This document shows positions 25,001-34,817 of a DNA stretch of 64,000 bases, piece after piece. This stretch comes from Anagrus nilaparvatae (taxonomy: Eukaryota > Arthropoda > Insecta > Hymenoptera > Mymaridae), in assembly GCA_022575985.1 (NCBI GenBank), contig JAKSXM010000247.1, positions 2,813,501 through 2,877,500 of the forward strand, in the 5' to 3' direction. A program made the position numbers and the translations under genes. Position 1 is the stretch's first letter, and every line of letters starts with the position of its first letter. The notes beneath the pieces are model-generated. The model was given only the letters and a program-made list of their open reading frames with translations. It searched no databases and was not told the origin of the DNA.

Positions 25001-28000
25001 ATTCCGCTTGCCGCTAACGGATTTCCGCTTACCGTAAGCGGAATTCCGCTTGACGCAAGCGGATTTTTTTTTTTTTTTTAAACCATTGCAAATGGCTTGA
25101 AACGTAAAAATAAACCTTAAAAAAATTATTTTTTTGAACTCAAAACTTCGTAAAACTGAATTTTAAAGCTCAAAAGTTCAAAAAATCTTTTTAAAAATAA
25201 AGATTACTTATTTAGCTTTTAAAACTTTTTTAAGTGGAATTATTATTGAAAGGTAATAATAAAAGGTTAAATAAAATATATTTCATTTATTACTAGCTTC
25301 AGAAATTACCGAAAACAGCTGAAAACAACTTCAAACCTAAATTAACCAATTTTGGATCATTTTTAAAATAACCAAATCAGTCTCGTTTTTAATGATTTTG
25401 TTTATTACTAATTTTTTTACAGATTTTTTATTATTTACTTTAATTTTATATATTTTGAAGTAATATCTTTGTTGAAAATAATTTTTCTTTTAATTTATTT
25501 TAACGTCTTAGAGCAGTTCAAATGTTAAATATTTGGGTTTTTGAAAAATTCATGGACTTGAGATTTTTCTAGCAGATTCAAATGATGTAATAAACTGGAC
25601 TAAAAGGTATATTCCCAAGTAATTTTTCCCGTACAATTCAAACTCACTATTTATTTTAACATTTTACTACGCTTTACAGGAGAAAAATTCATTTCTTTAG
25701 TTTTTTAAGGTACCAATTATGAGGGTACCAATTTTTAAAAGTTTCGCAGTTTTCAAGGAAAAATTTTCTGAATAATATTTGCAAGAGTTACTTATATATT
25801 TTTTCCTCGGAAATTCGATGAAACCACTAGTTTTTTTATCTGTTGTTTTCCTTAGCCATAAAATCTTTTGTTTCTATTTTTACTGGTTTTGTCCAATCTT
25901 ATATATTTTGCATTGGTAGCCCATTTGAGCTTAAAGGGTTTGAAATATTTAAAATTATCTTTAATAAATAAATAGTCAGGGAAAAACCACTCGAAAAAAT
26001 GCTAAAACTTTTTGTTTTTTAATAAACGAGTTATCGTTAATTAAAGATTTTGCAATAATTCTCCTGCAATCTCAATTACACGTTACTTGAAGCACAATAA
26101 CTTAAAAATTTGATAAGTCAGTGAATTTTCATCTTCAGACGAAACGATTTCGCATTTTTTTTAAGCAGTTTTTTCCTATCTATTTATTTATTAAAGATAA
26201 TTTTAAATATTTCAAACTCTTTAGGGTCAAATGGGGTACTAATGCAAATATATAAGATTGGACAAAGCCAGTAAAAATAGAAACTAAAGATTTTATGGCA
26301 AAGGAAAACCCCAGATAAAAAAACTATAGTGCTTTCAACGAAATCTCGAGGAAAAAATATATAAGTAATTCTTGCAAATATTATTCAGAAAATTTTTTCT
26401 TGAAGACTGCAAAACTTTTAAAAATTGGTCCCCTCATAACTGGTGGTAGCGATCTTATTCAACACGAAAAAAATTGAACACAAGACTAAAACACACAAAA
26501 CTCAACACGCATTATTTTTTAACACTATTTTTTCCACACCATTTAAATCCAACACAAATTTTTTTGACACGTATTATTCGACACAAAAATTTTTTATGCA
26601 AATCGTGTAAAAACTAATTAAATTTTAGTCTTTTGTTTTGAATATGTGTCAAATAAAATGAGCTGAACATTTTGTGTTTAATTTAAATCGCGTGCAATAA
26701 TTAGTGTAAAAAATATTGTGTGTTGAGTTTTGTATGTTTTAATTTAGGTGTTCAAAAGTGATGTGTTCAATTTTTTTTTGTGTCGAGTAAGATCGCTACC
26801 ATCGCAAGTCTATGAATTTTTAAAAAAACCAATATTTAACTGTTCTAAGACGCTTAAAATTAAAAGAAAAATTATTTTTAACAGAAAAATAATACTTTAA
26901 AATATGTACAATTAAAGTAAATAATAAAAAAATCTGTAAAAAAATTAGTAATAAACAAAATCATTAAAAACAAGACTGATTTGGTTATTTTAAAAATGAT
27001 CCAAAATTGGTTAATTTAGGTTTTGAGTTGTTTTCAGCTGTTTTCGGTAATTTCTGAAGCTAGTAATTAATGAAATATATTTTATTTAACTTTTTATTAT
27101 TACCTTTCAATAATAATTCCACTTAAAAAAGTTTTAAAAGCTAAATAAGTAATCTTTATTTTTAAAAAGATTTTTTTAACTTTTGAGCTTTAAAATTCAG
27201 TTTTATGAAGTTTTGAGTTCAAAAAAATAATTTTTTTAAGGTTTTTTTTTACGTTTCAAGCCATTTGCAATGGTTTAAACAAAAAAAAAAAAATCCGCTT
27301 GCGTCAAGCGGAATTCCGCTTGCCGCAAGCGGATTTTTTTTTCAGTGTAAGACTGATTACTTCGTCAACAAAAGGAACCCTATCACTTTTGTTTTAACAT
27401 CAATATTGGATGAGTCAAATACGATTGCCTATGTCTTTTTAATATTTAATGCTAAACGATTTATTATTGCCCATGTTGAAATCCTTTTGGCAATTTTTGA
27501 TAGATAGAGAATACCCAGTACCCTGGTCAATTTTATGTGCATGCGTTTGAATGTAGATTTGTAAATCATCAGCATATAATAACCTAAGGATGTTATTTTC
27601 ACTCAAATGATCTTGAATATTGATCTTGAACCTTGAATATCATTCATATAAATACAGAAAACAAAAGGCCTTAAGACAGAGCCTTGTGTGACACCTATAT
27701 TTATATCACCAGACGAAGATGTTACGTGTTTGGAAGTTACGCATTATTTGAATGACCGACCACTTAGATAAGACCAGTACCAGTTTAACGATTATTTGGA
27801 AAAGCCAATGTTCTTTAGCATTTTAAGCATTATTGATGGTGTTGCATTACCAAAGGCCCTCTCTATACCAGCACATAATCATCTTTTATGATAATCATGT
27901 CTTCTAGATAATTTTTGGTTTAGCTGGCGTAATTATGTCATTACATCAAGAAATGTCTAGCAGACATGATTGTCATAAAACTTGATTGTGTGCTTGCATA

Positions 28001-29129
28001 GAGAGGGCTAAAAGCCTTCAAAAAATTGACTGCAAAAGCAGTGTAGTAAACCTATTGTCAGTAACTGGCGTATTCTCCCTATTGTCCTAATGCCGCATAT
28101 ATTGTAATTGTTTTTTGTGTTGTTTGTAGTAGAAGGTTTGATACTCCCAGTGCTACGACGACTTACTGTCTGAATGGTATGAGTAGAAGAACTATTTGAC
28201 ATACGTTTAATTGCTTTACACAAAATACATAAAAATTGATTTTCTGCATTGTCCATGATTTTTGTTGCTACTTAAATTAGTTTTGATGGAACCGTTATTA
28301 TTAAAATGTACATGTTTACAGCATTTGGAACATATAATTAATGGTTTTCCTTTTTGACCTTATAAATTATAAACTCTTTCAAGTACAGCCTGTGAGCTCA
28401 ATATGAAAACACTTTTAACCTAAATGCATTCTGATAAATTTATTCAATTTAATTGTTGTTTGAGATAAGTTTTAAGTATTTTTAGTAGTAACGCTTAACT
28501 TTAGTGGGTGAGTTAACTTTAATTGTATCATATAAATATATGAGTTTGCAGTTTTATTATAGAAAAATAACAAATTTATAGTTTCAATTATTAAATTAAG
28601 AAAGTTTTTCAAGCATATAGTATAAAAAGTTTTTTCTTGGGAATTTTTAGTTCTTGAAGTTACTTGGGAAGTTTTATTTTCTAAAACCTAGAAATGAAAA
28701 AAAAGTTTTATTTGATTTTAAAAATCGTTCATAATTTGGTCAGTTTAAACTGATATTTGAGTAAAGAAAAAAAGTTTGCAAATAAAATAGTCGGATCTTC
28801 TTACCCCCCCCCCCCCTCCTAATACCTAAATAGCGTTTAAATTTAGGATTCTAACATTTTCGATGCATAAACTCCTCATTAAAATAATAATATATGTTTA
28901 TAGTTTTATATAAGGGTCTGGCAACCAGGAGCCTTTTCAAAAATTTCACCTCCTAAATAACTTAAACATTATTTTCTTTAAGTTTTTAAGCGCAAAAAAA
29001 TTAATTAAAATAATTAAATTTTTTTCAGACAATAGTGCAAGTGAAGAAATAGAATTTTCTCGTCTGCCAACAGAACCCAATGAAATGTTATCTTTGACAG
29101 CATTTTCACGAAAAACAGCATTAGATTAG
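11238..29129 (+). CDS. wls: Wntless, Wnt ligand secretion mediator, 11 exons
   Basis: The product is a multipass membrane carrier that binds lipidated Wnt in the secretory pathway and escorts it to the cell surface. Exons are 11238-11343, 11907-12094, 12156-12261, 12331-12455, 12625-12780, 12882-13059, 17114-17241, 17430-17591, 23212-23439, 23773-23926 and 29029-29129. All introns are GT-AG. The total is 1632 bp and 543 residues, against about 541-562 in known orthologues. Residues about 12-33 form the first membrane helix. A luminal region follows with an NGS glycosylation site at about 56 and conserved [18 protein letters not shown]. The C-terminal multi-helix block includes [50 protein letters not shown] and [20 protein letters not shown]. 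The cytosolic tail ends [19 protein letters not shown]. An AATAAA lies only 3 bp after the stop. Three introns are swollen by repeats. Assignment is very secure. Confidence 0.96.
13476..14240 (+). repeat. 122-bp tandem array with three-unit higher-order period (wls intron 6)
   Basis: Six units of 121-123 bp start at about 13548, 13670, 13790, 13913, 14036 and 14157. Each begins GTTTTTCGGGTCGCTGAA or GTTTATCGGGTTGCTGAA, followed by ATATGATATCGGTTTTTACC and GAAAATGGYNCAGTTGCC. Units 3 and 6 share the second variant (GGGTTGCTGAACATAAATAT), and units 1-2 and 4-5 the first. The array is therefore built as two roughly 366-bp triplets. It lies inside a wntless intron and has no coding capacity. Confidence 0.85.
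15105..15595 (-). repeat. Cytosine-rich tandem repeat block, copy 2 (inverted)
   Basis: This is the reverse complement of the family at 1530-2000. It shows guanine runs at about 15140, 15292 and 15448, the sequence GCCATATTCGGTTTTAGCA and the boundary CCCATTCCATGGGGTCTACC. Similarity to copy 1 is high over about 480 bp. It lies in wntless intron 6. Confidence 0.8.
15650..16010 (+). repeat. Diverged tandem repeat, about 160-bp period
   Basis: Two to three loosely matching units are visible: TAGTACTCTCATAGAAATAA then TTAGGTACTACGTCCAAA (about 15740), and TAAGTACTTTCGTGGAAATA then TGAGGTATTACATCCAAA (about 15895). Both are followed by adenine-rich tracts. This is an old, decayed intronic repeat. 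Confidence 0.5.
16041..16071 (+). repeat. (CA)n microsatellite
   Basis: An uninterrupted run of fifteen CA dinucleotides lies in wntless intron 6. It is likely length-polymorphic. Confidence 0.95.
17592..19164. other. wls intron 8, first part: AT-rich with a 54-bp tandem duplication
   Basis: No exon was found here. It contains a poly-T tract near 17947-17967 and a head-to-tail duplication with 54-bp period: ACTAAAATTGTGAAGCAAAA at 18750 recurs exactly at 18804, each followed by TCAGAAAAACCGCTACAAAA. The overlapping short frames are repeat shadows. Confidence 0.5.
19165..20510. repeat. Cytosine-rich repeat block, copy 3, palindromic
   Basis: The left arm (19165-19480) and right arm (20055-20372) are reverse complements sharing CAAAGGTGTGAAAAATTTT and ATGAAAATTGAACT. 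The centre is five or six tandem units of about 150 bp, with TTTTTTGGGACGGTGAAGCC or TTTTTTGAGACGCTAAAACC cores at about 19219, 19376, 19528, 19682 and 19825. The right side continues to the same outer flank as copies 1 and 2 (CCAGGGGGTCTACCCTG, 20468-20484). It lies in wntless intron 8. Confidence 0.75.
20639..21455. mobile_element. Foldback/miniature element, about 140-bp inverted ends
   Basis: CATTAGGGTTGTTCA at 20639 is matched by TGAACAACCCTAATG ending at 21455. Homology continues for about 140 bp, including GAGAACGATTTAGGGGTCGC and AACCCAGGGTAGCT. The interior includes a TTTTCGGTGTCGCTAAACTC motif at about 20867 and the GCCCAAGCGGACGTAAACGG block shared with 22224. No coding frame and no clear target-site duplication. 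Confidence 0.75.
22215..22620 (+). repeat. Second, diverged copy of the CCCAAGCGGA repeat
   Basis: GCCCAAGCGGAAGTAAACGG at about 22224 matches GCCCAAGCGGACGTAAACGG at about 20928. The similarity continues weakly for about 370 bp in the same order: a CGAAAAATAAGGGTGAAAAG segment, then AAAACGACGG, then an AT-rich part and a TAGGGGTGGTTTTTTCAAAA segment. It is a direct copy about 1.3 kb away. No gene. Confidence 0.5.
22657..22907. mobile_element. Miniature inverted-repeat element, about 250 bp
   Basis: The left end AGGGGTGACTGGGGTAAAGT and the right end, whose reverse complement is AGGGTGAAATGGGTAAAATG, form an imperfect terminal repeat of about 25 bp; an internal TCCATTTTACCCCCATCAAC repeats the end motif. 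It lies in wntless intron 8. Small and non-coding; superfamily unknown. Confidence 0.5.
24160..24440 (+). repeat. Copy of a dispersed miniature element (copy 2 of 3)
   Basis: Contains AAAGTAAAGAATGGCCCAAA then ACGTAAATTACCTTCCGAGG at about 24222-24262, which match the copy at 30488-30690. The outer ends are no longer recognisable. Located in wntless intron 10. Confidence 0.5.
25708..26443. mobile_element. Inner foldback within the 24967-27348 element
   Basis: The left arm, about 25730-26010, is the reverse complement of about 26130-26430. Matching segments include TTTTTAAAAGTTTCGCAG with CTGCAAAACTTTTAAAAA, and CATTTGAGCTTAAAGGGTTT with its diverged complement. Single mismatches separate the arms, so it is not fresh. 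No coding frame. Confidence 0.7.
26444..26806. mobile_element. Third palindrome, about 360 bp, next to the inner foldback
   Basis: GGTAGCGATCTTATTCAACA (26446 onward) is answered by TGTCGAGTAAGATCGCTACC ending near 26802. Both ends are followed inward by an adenine or thymine tract and ATTGAACAC or its complement, with repeated AACACAA-type words between. It resembles a separate miniature element that entered the larger foldback. Confidence 0.65.
27855..28009. mobile_element. Miniature element of the GGCCCTTTCTACACC family, copy A
   Basis: The 155-bp element starts GGCCCTCTCTATACCAGCAC and ends with a near complement, GTGCTTGCATAGAGAGGGCT, flanked by AAA on both sides (27852-27854 and 28010-28012). 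It shares ends and the ATAATCATNTTTTATGATAA core with the copy at 47159. It lies in or beside the LINE remnant of wntless intron 10. Confidence 0.65.
28790..28826 (+). repeat. Cytosine run (14 C)
   Basis: A homopolymeric stretch of cytosines at about 28804-28817 within wntless intron 10, with mixed sequence on both sides. Such runs are prone to slippage. Confidence 0.8.
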
Positions 29130-30487
29130 AAAATAAAATTAAAAAGAAGGGTCTGAAAAGTATTTTAAAAACATTCCTGATTTTTTTCAATTTCTTTATT
29201 TTATTCCATTTGGATACCGTTTTCTAGATATCTAATATAATTTACGTTAATGTGATATTTTCCTAATATTATATTTAAAAGAGCAAACCAATGCGTCAGC
29301 TATTGTCAATTATCATTGTGCAATAACTACGATATGCATGCACTTAAATTAGCATACTTTGGAAGTCATATTTTTTGAGACGGAAAAGAATTTAATACAC
29401 CGTTTTTGAACAACATAATCACTTTATTTCATGTATCTATTAATTTATACCAATCAAGCAAAATTTTGTATCAATCTTCATGGATCATAAGAAAAGTAAA
29501 TTGGTATTTTTTTTGTGTGTCAAAAAACATGGCTGCCATATTACTAAAAAAATTTGTAATCAAAATTGAATATGTAAGGAGTAATATTAAGTCAATAATG
29601 TAATATTTGGATGTAATGTTACTTTCCATATTTTTTGTCAACTTATACCCTTTACATGTTTTCAAAAATTGATTTTTATCTATTAAAGAACATAATTGTG
29701 CTATCACGTTGTAGCAATTTTTCAAAAAACTTCAAAAAAATATTACAGTCCTGTGCATTTAAAAAAAAATTTTATTACCCGAATTAAATGTATTTATAAA
29801 ATAATACCATATGGTCAATTTTTGAATGAAGGGAAACATTTAAAATGACGAAAAATTTGCGATATTTATTATAATATTACACTATATTGTAATATTTTTA
29901 AAATAATTTGCATATAGGGGTTATTAAAAAAAAATCGTAACGCAATTTTTTTTGTTTTTGAGGCACCCAACTACACTGTGTAACTCTACGTCATATTTTT
30001 TTCTACCTTCTACCCACCTTCTTGAAAGCGTTGCTAACAAAAAAAAAATTATTATTGGGAGTTCTTTTCTGATAGAACTTCTGTTCTGTAAGAAAGCAGC
30101 AATTTTGCTAATTATATTTCATAATCTATTGATAATTTTTAAATTAAACTATTTGAATCTTTTTCAATCAAATGTAACTAAACCTAATCTGCCATATAGA
30201 TAGCTATCTACAAACTCGAGATAGTGTTTTTCTTCCGCCGCACAGTAATGGTTAAGTTCTCAAATCGGTCCTAAAGTATTATTCTCCTTATGCTACTAAA
30301 AATCATCTTCAATATCAATTTTTTGCTCTTAAAGCTCGATAAACTTCGATTTTAGCACAAAATTTTCTCAGCATAACGAAATTAAACATAAAAATTAGAG
30401 CCTCTCATTTTTAGAAGAGGCTATAATACAACGAAAAAAGCTGCCAGAAATGGAGCTAAAACTTTTCATGGATATTTATTTTTAGTA
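29130..30487. other. Intergenic region downstream of wls
   Basis: AT-rich, with no open frame worth calling. It should hold the wntless 3' untranslated region; an AATAAA occurs at 29132-29137. From about 29940 there are several short thymine-rich tracts. No repeat boundaries were recognised. Confidence 0.35.
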
Positions 30488-30690
30488 GTATTTTTTAACA
30501 CAAACAGTATATTACGACCCATGGCCGCGGACAGGAAATACGTGCTTTCTCGCCACTGATGAAGAAAAATCGTATACTACCCTTGTCCATAAATAAAGAA
30601 TGGCCCAAATCGCACGTAAATTACCATCCGAGGCGAAGCCGACTATTCTTTACTTTTAAGGACACGGGATCGTAAAATACTATTACAGAA
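30488..30690. mobile_element. Miniature inverted-repeat element (copy 3 of 3, best preserved)
   Basis: The left end CAGTATATTACGACCCATGG corresponds to the complement of the right end (TAGTATTTTACGATCCCGTG on the minus strand), an imperfect terminal repeat of about 20 bp. The interior, AAAGAATGGCCCAAATCGCA then CGTAAATTACCATCCGAGGC, is shared with 24222-24262 and 3990-4140. Confidence 0.6.
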
Positions 30691-30722
30691 CAGATCATTG
30701 AGTTTGATCACGTTTGGTTTAA

Positions 30723-31247
30723 GGAGGTTTATCCGTGGTTTACTACGTTTTTGCAGGAATTACGATTACCGACATAAATTTTTTTTTTTAAGTTTATTTT
30801 GGAAGCTACTAATTGAAAAGAAACTATAAAAAACCATTAATAATCCAAGAATATTACCAAAAAAAGTCTCATAGTATTATAGAATTTAAAAAAACGTCAC
30901 TAAAATAATGAGCTTTTTGGTTATGTTACGTGTTTTTTATTAATTTTACGAAAATAAAGTCGATAAAGTATGTAAAACTAATTGGGAATGTAAACTTTAA
31001 GTAATTATTTATCAGATTTATTAAGTTTCATCGATCTGTGTCATTAGCACCCTACTTTTTATAAAGCCGAAACAAATTTTCCCATAAGCGCAATGTTAAA
31101 ATACGACTTTTATTTTATTAATAAAAAATTAATTAAGTCGATGACATAGGTAAAAATAAGTCGATTTTAGCTCAAAAATGTTTAAACTTTAATACTATTC
31201 ACGTTTTATTACATTCTGTCATTATTTTTTTTAACGGATAAACCTCC
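30723..31247. mobile_element. TTAA-flanked miniature element, copy A
   Basis: Inverted ends GGAGGTTTATCCGT and ACGGATAAACCTCC are bounded by TTAA on both sides (30719-30722 and 31248-31251). TTAA duplication is the signature of piggyBac-type insertion. The 525-bp interior has no transposase. Related ends occur at 50914-51155 and about 48512-49026. Confidence 0.7.
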
Positions 31248-31470
31248 TTAAAAACGTTTATATAAGATACTTTATTTTTTCTTTTTGTACTGTAAGGTTT
31301 TCCTATTAAATAAATACCCACAACCCTCATGTAAGATAGGTAGCAATTTTCTTTAATACCTAACCACCCTAACAGCGTTACGTTTTTTTTTGAATGACCC
31401 CATTTATAATATTGTGAAATTAAAAACACAATATAAAGGTAGATTTAAATGACGTGTGTATAAAATACAT

Positions 31471-32757
31471 AGGCGGGTCTTCAAAACTGCCCCAAAGTAT
31501 TTTTTTCTGATAGTGCTACCAAAAATAAGTCACCAGCCTAATTTTTAGCCTCCCAAAACAAAATTTCGGTTTTTGGCAGTCATTTTTGTGTTTTGGACTT
31601 TTATAACAAAAGTAAGAAAAATGAGGGATAATTTTTCTTATTTTTTCTGTTAAAAACTCTCAATATTATGAAAACTTTTTTCCTCTTAGATCCGGATAGG
31701 AAATTTCCCTAACTCTCCGATTCTGGGGTCAAAAAATTTTTTCGGGAAATTTGATCAGAAATTGCTAAGATAAACTGTTTTTTTTTTTTTTTTAAATAGA
31801 TTTCTCAAGTGTCTATTAGTTAAAAATCTTCTAACCAAGCTTAATTTTTTCCTTGAACTTTAAATTTTTTGAAGAAAAAAAAATTTCGACGGAAAATTGT
31901 TTTTAGAGAGCTTTAGATAAAAAAAATAGGAGCTTTCAAAAGTTAATTTTTTACAAATTTCGAATTTGCCGCCAAGTCAATTGATCAATTAAAAATCTGA
32001 CCAAAGATTCCGAGGAAAATTTTCATAAACATATAGAATAGTGTAATAATAAAGAATTTTTGATTAATTTTTATTAATTTATTTAGTATTAATTTAAAAA
32101 TAATAAAAAAATTCTTTAAAAAATGAGATATTTTAATCTTTCAATTAAAAATTTCACTGCTTTAATATAATCGTTTTTAAAAACATGAAAATATATATCC
32201 TTATGTAAAATTTCCCGCGGAATCCAAATTTTCGGTCAGATTTTTAATTGGTCAAGTGACTTGGGGAAAATTTGAAATTTGTAAAAAATGAACTTTTGAA
32301 AGCTGATATTTTTTTATCTAGAGCTCCCAAAAAGCAGTATCCCATCGAAATTTTTTTTTCGCCAAAAAATATAAGGTTTAAGGAAAATGTTAAGCCTGGT
32401 TAGAATATTTTTCGGTAATAGGCATTTGAAAAATCGACTTTTGAAAAAAAGCCTATCGTAGCAATTTCTCGCGCATGCGCTGCTCAAAAAAATTTTTGAC
32501 CCCGAATTTGGATAGCTAGGGAAATTTCCTATCCGGATTTAACAGGAAAAAATTTTTTATGTTACTGAGAGTCTTTAAAAGAAAAAATAAGAAAAATTAT
32601 CCCTCATTTTTCTTACTTTTTTTATAAAAGTCCAAAACACAAAAATGGCTGCCAAAAATCGAAATGTCGCTCTGGGAGACTAAAAATTGGGCTGGTGACT
32701 TATTTTTGGTAGTACTTTCAGGGAAAAATACTTTGGAGCAGTTTCAAAGACCCGACC
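31471..32757. mobile_element. Foldback element, 1.29 kb, tentative 6-bp duplication
   Basis: The arms of about 270 bp are reverse complements: the left arm includes TCTTCAAAACTGCCCCAAAG and GTAAGAAAAATGAGGGATAA, the right arm their complements. ATACAT flanks both sides (31465-31470 and 32758-32763), a plausible target duplication. The interior carries a second looser inverted pair around CCAATTGATCAATTAAAAAT and TTAATTGGTCAAGTGACTTG. No coding frame. Confidence 0.75.
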
Positions 32758-32763
32758 ATACAT

Positions 32764-34817
32764 TTAATACACACTTCGTTGTAAGCTCTCTAAATTTGGA
32801 GGCAGACTTGCATTAATAGGAAAGAAAATTATTTTTAAGAAAGAACTTTAGTTTATTTCAGAGATAAGAATAGTAATTCTTAATAAAAAATATGATATTT
32901 TTTACTTACAATTTTATAAAAAGTCAATACAATTATGAAGTATATAAAAAATAGATATACGTTATAACATAATTTTAAGAATTTTTTTAAAACAAAAATT
33001 GTGTAAAAAAAGTGTTTCGTAATTTATTTAGATATTTTTATAATTCAATCAAAGTAGAATTAAAATTTAATTTTGTTTAAATTTTTAATTTTTGTAATAT
33101 CAGTTTTTAATCAAAAGGTTCATATTTTAAAAAAGTAAATTTCGAACCTGTCTTCCAATTCAGTTTTACTTATGCTTTATATTCTTGATTTCTTAGCAAC
33201 TCTTAATTTTCGTAGGGGGCTTTTGAAAAAATGCTAAATATTACATATCATAAGTTTAAAAATAACTTTTAGTTGAAATTTACCTTTGAAGCCGAATTTC
33301 GAAATTTTGGAAAAATGTTTCATCAGTATTTTATTTAAAAATTGAAAAAATAATCTTTAATCTATACATTATAATATCAGGGGTTCTGAAGAAACAACAA
33401 AGTCGTATTGAAGCATTTTAGATTTTATTCAAAAGATAGATTTTACTAAGTTTCATGAAAATTTCAAACATTAAATTTAATCGATATAGAAAAAGTCTGA
33501 TATGAATTTTGATTAGAAACAATATAATACGTATTACATTGAATATTATAATAAATTTACAGTATTTAAGAATTTTGTGCAATCTCTTATAAAATATACA
33601 TAAGCTAAACTGACAATGAATAAAAAAAGTTGTTATATTTTTTTTTATTTTCGATACTATGCCTATGCGAATAACTTTTTAATGAATTTTTGTAAAAAAA
33701 AATTAATTATTTTATGATTTTATAAAAAATAGAAAACCTATGGATATATTGATTTTAATTTTAAAATGTAAGATTTTTGTACTTAATTTATTTACAAAAA
33801 ATAATTACACTCTGAATTTTCGAAAAAATTTGTGAGATTTCAATGACAATAGTAAATTTACTAACTTACTTTAGTGGATGTTCAAAAAAATCGAAAATTC
33901 GCAATTATTTTTTCGTAAATCCACAATTGATTGTCGTAAATTTATTACAATTTATAAAATTTACAATTTTTACAACGAAGAAAATAACTTTAAACAAGTT
34001 TATAAATTTTTTAATTGTAAAATTTGCGACTTTTCTTCATTGATTATGTTGACCTTTCTATAAAATTATAGAAGTGTAGTCATGTCTTTTGATATAAGTG
34101 TATTTATAAATGTATTTTGATAATATCTAGGTACATAAAAATGAATGTGAACTTTTATACTTTTATAATAAATAAATAAATTTAAAAACGTTGTAAGTAT
34201 TATTTAATATTTGGTAAAACGAGGTCCTTGGATACTTTTATAGACTAAAAAATTTAAAATTTTTATAAAATAATGTAAATCTGAAAATTTTCTGTACTTT
34301 ATATCAGTGTTGCAAACAATAAAAAATTGGAATGTCGCGATTTAGGCTTGTGTAAAAATTAAAAATAATAGAGTTATTTTTAAATAAACATTCGTCCGTT
34401 TGACTCCTAGATATGCAAAATCTAGCGTTTCAGAGGCTAGTTTTTTATCATGATAATCTTGATAAACTAATTTTTAAAAAAATAAATATGATATACCAAT
34501 CATGTTTTCGTGTTGTTAAAGCGCATGTATGCTTTTGTTTTGTGAATACTGAAAAATTTAATAATTTTTGAATTTTTCTCCAGTTTTCTTATTTTTGCAG
34601 CAAATTGCCGAAAAATTTTTCAATAATTTAAAGCTACAATCATGTAAAAATTTGCAAGTTTTGGAGATTAGTGGTTTATTGGAAGAAGAAAGTTTACAGT
34701 CCAATTCAACGACCCAACTTGAAAGGTTTAGTTGATTTATGATAATCTATATTGTTTCACATCACAAATGCTATAATGTAGTAGACATACCTAGAACTAG
34801 ATCATCGCTAAAAATGA
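32764..34817. other. AT-rich intergenic stretch without recognised features
   Basis: Very AT-rich. The longest frames here (about 60 codons near 33843-34063) lack any family motif and overlap each other in two frames, as expected by chance. A minus-strand trace of the GGGTCGTTGAATTGG motif lies near 34695. I see no gene. Confidence 0.4.

Larger units (their letters stand above)
24967..27348. mobile_element. 2.4-kb nested foldback element with 6-bp target duplication
   Basis: The ends ACACTGAAAAAAA and its complement are flanked by a direct AAGACT at 24961-24966 and 27349-27354, the expected mark of insertion. Immediately inside are short palindromic repeats built on CCGCTTGCCGCAAGCGG. The outer arms (24967 to about 25560, and about 26806-27348) are long reverse complements. 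It interrupts the LINE remnant. Two further palindromes lie within it. No coding frame. I infer a DNA-transposon-derived foldback; the superfamily is not assigned. Confidence 0.85.
24640..27930 (-). pseudogene. Non-LTR retrotransposon (LINE) reverse-transcriptase remnant, split by an insertion
   Basis: Reading the minus strand from about 27700 down to 27450 gives, with a frame change, [20 protein letters not shown], then [20 protein letters not shown] and further LINE reverse-transcriptase-like sequence. The catalytic box in the YADD form is present. The remainder continues at about 24640-24966 after the insertion at 24967-27348. Frame changes and stops show that it is dead. The family resembles CR1/Jockey-like elements. 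It lies antisense in wntless intron 10. Confidence 0.65.
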
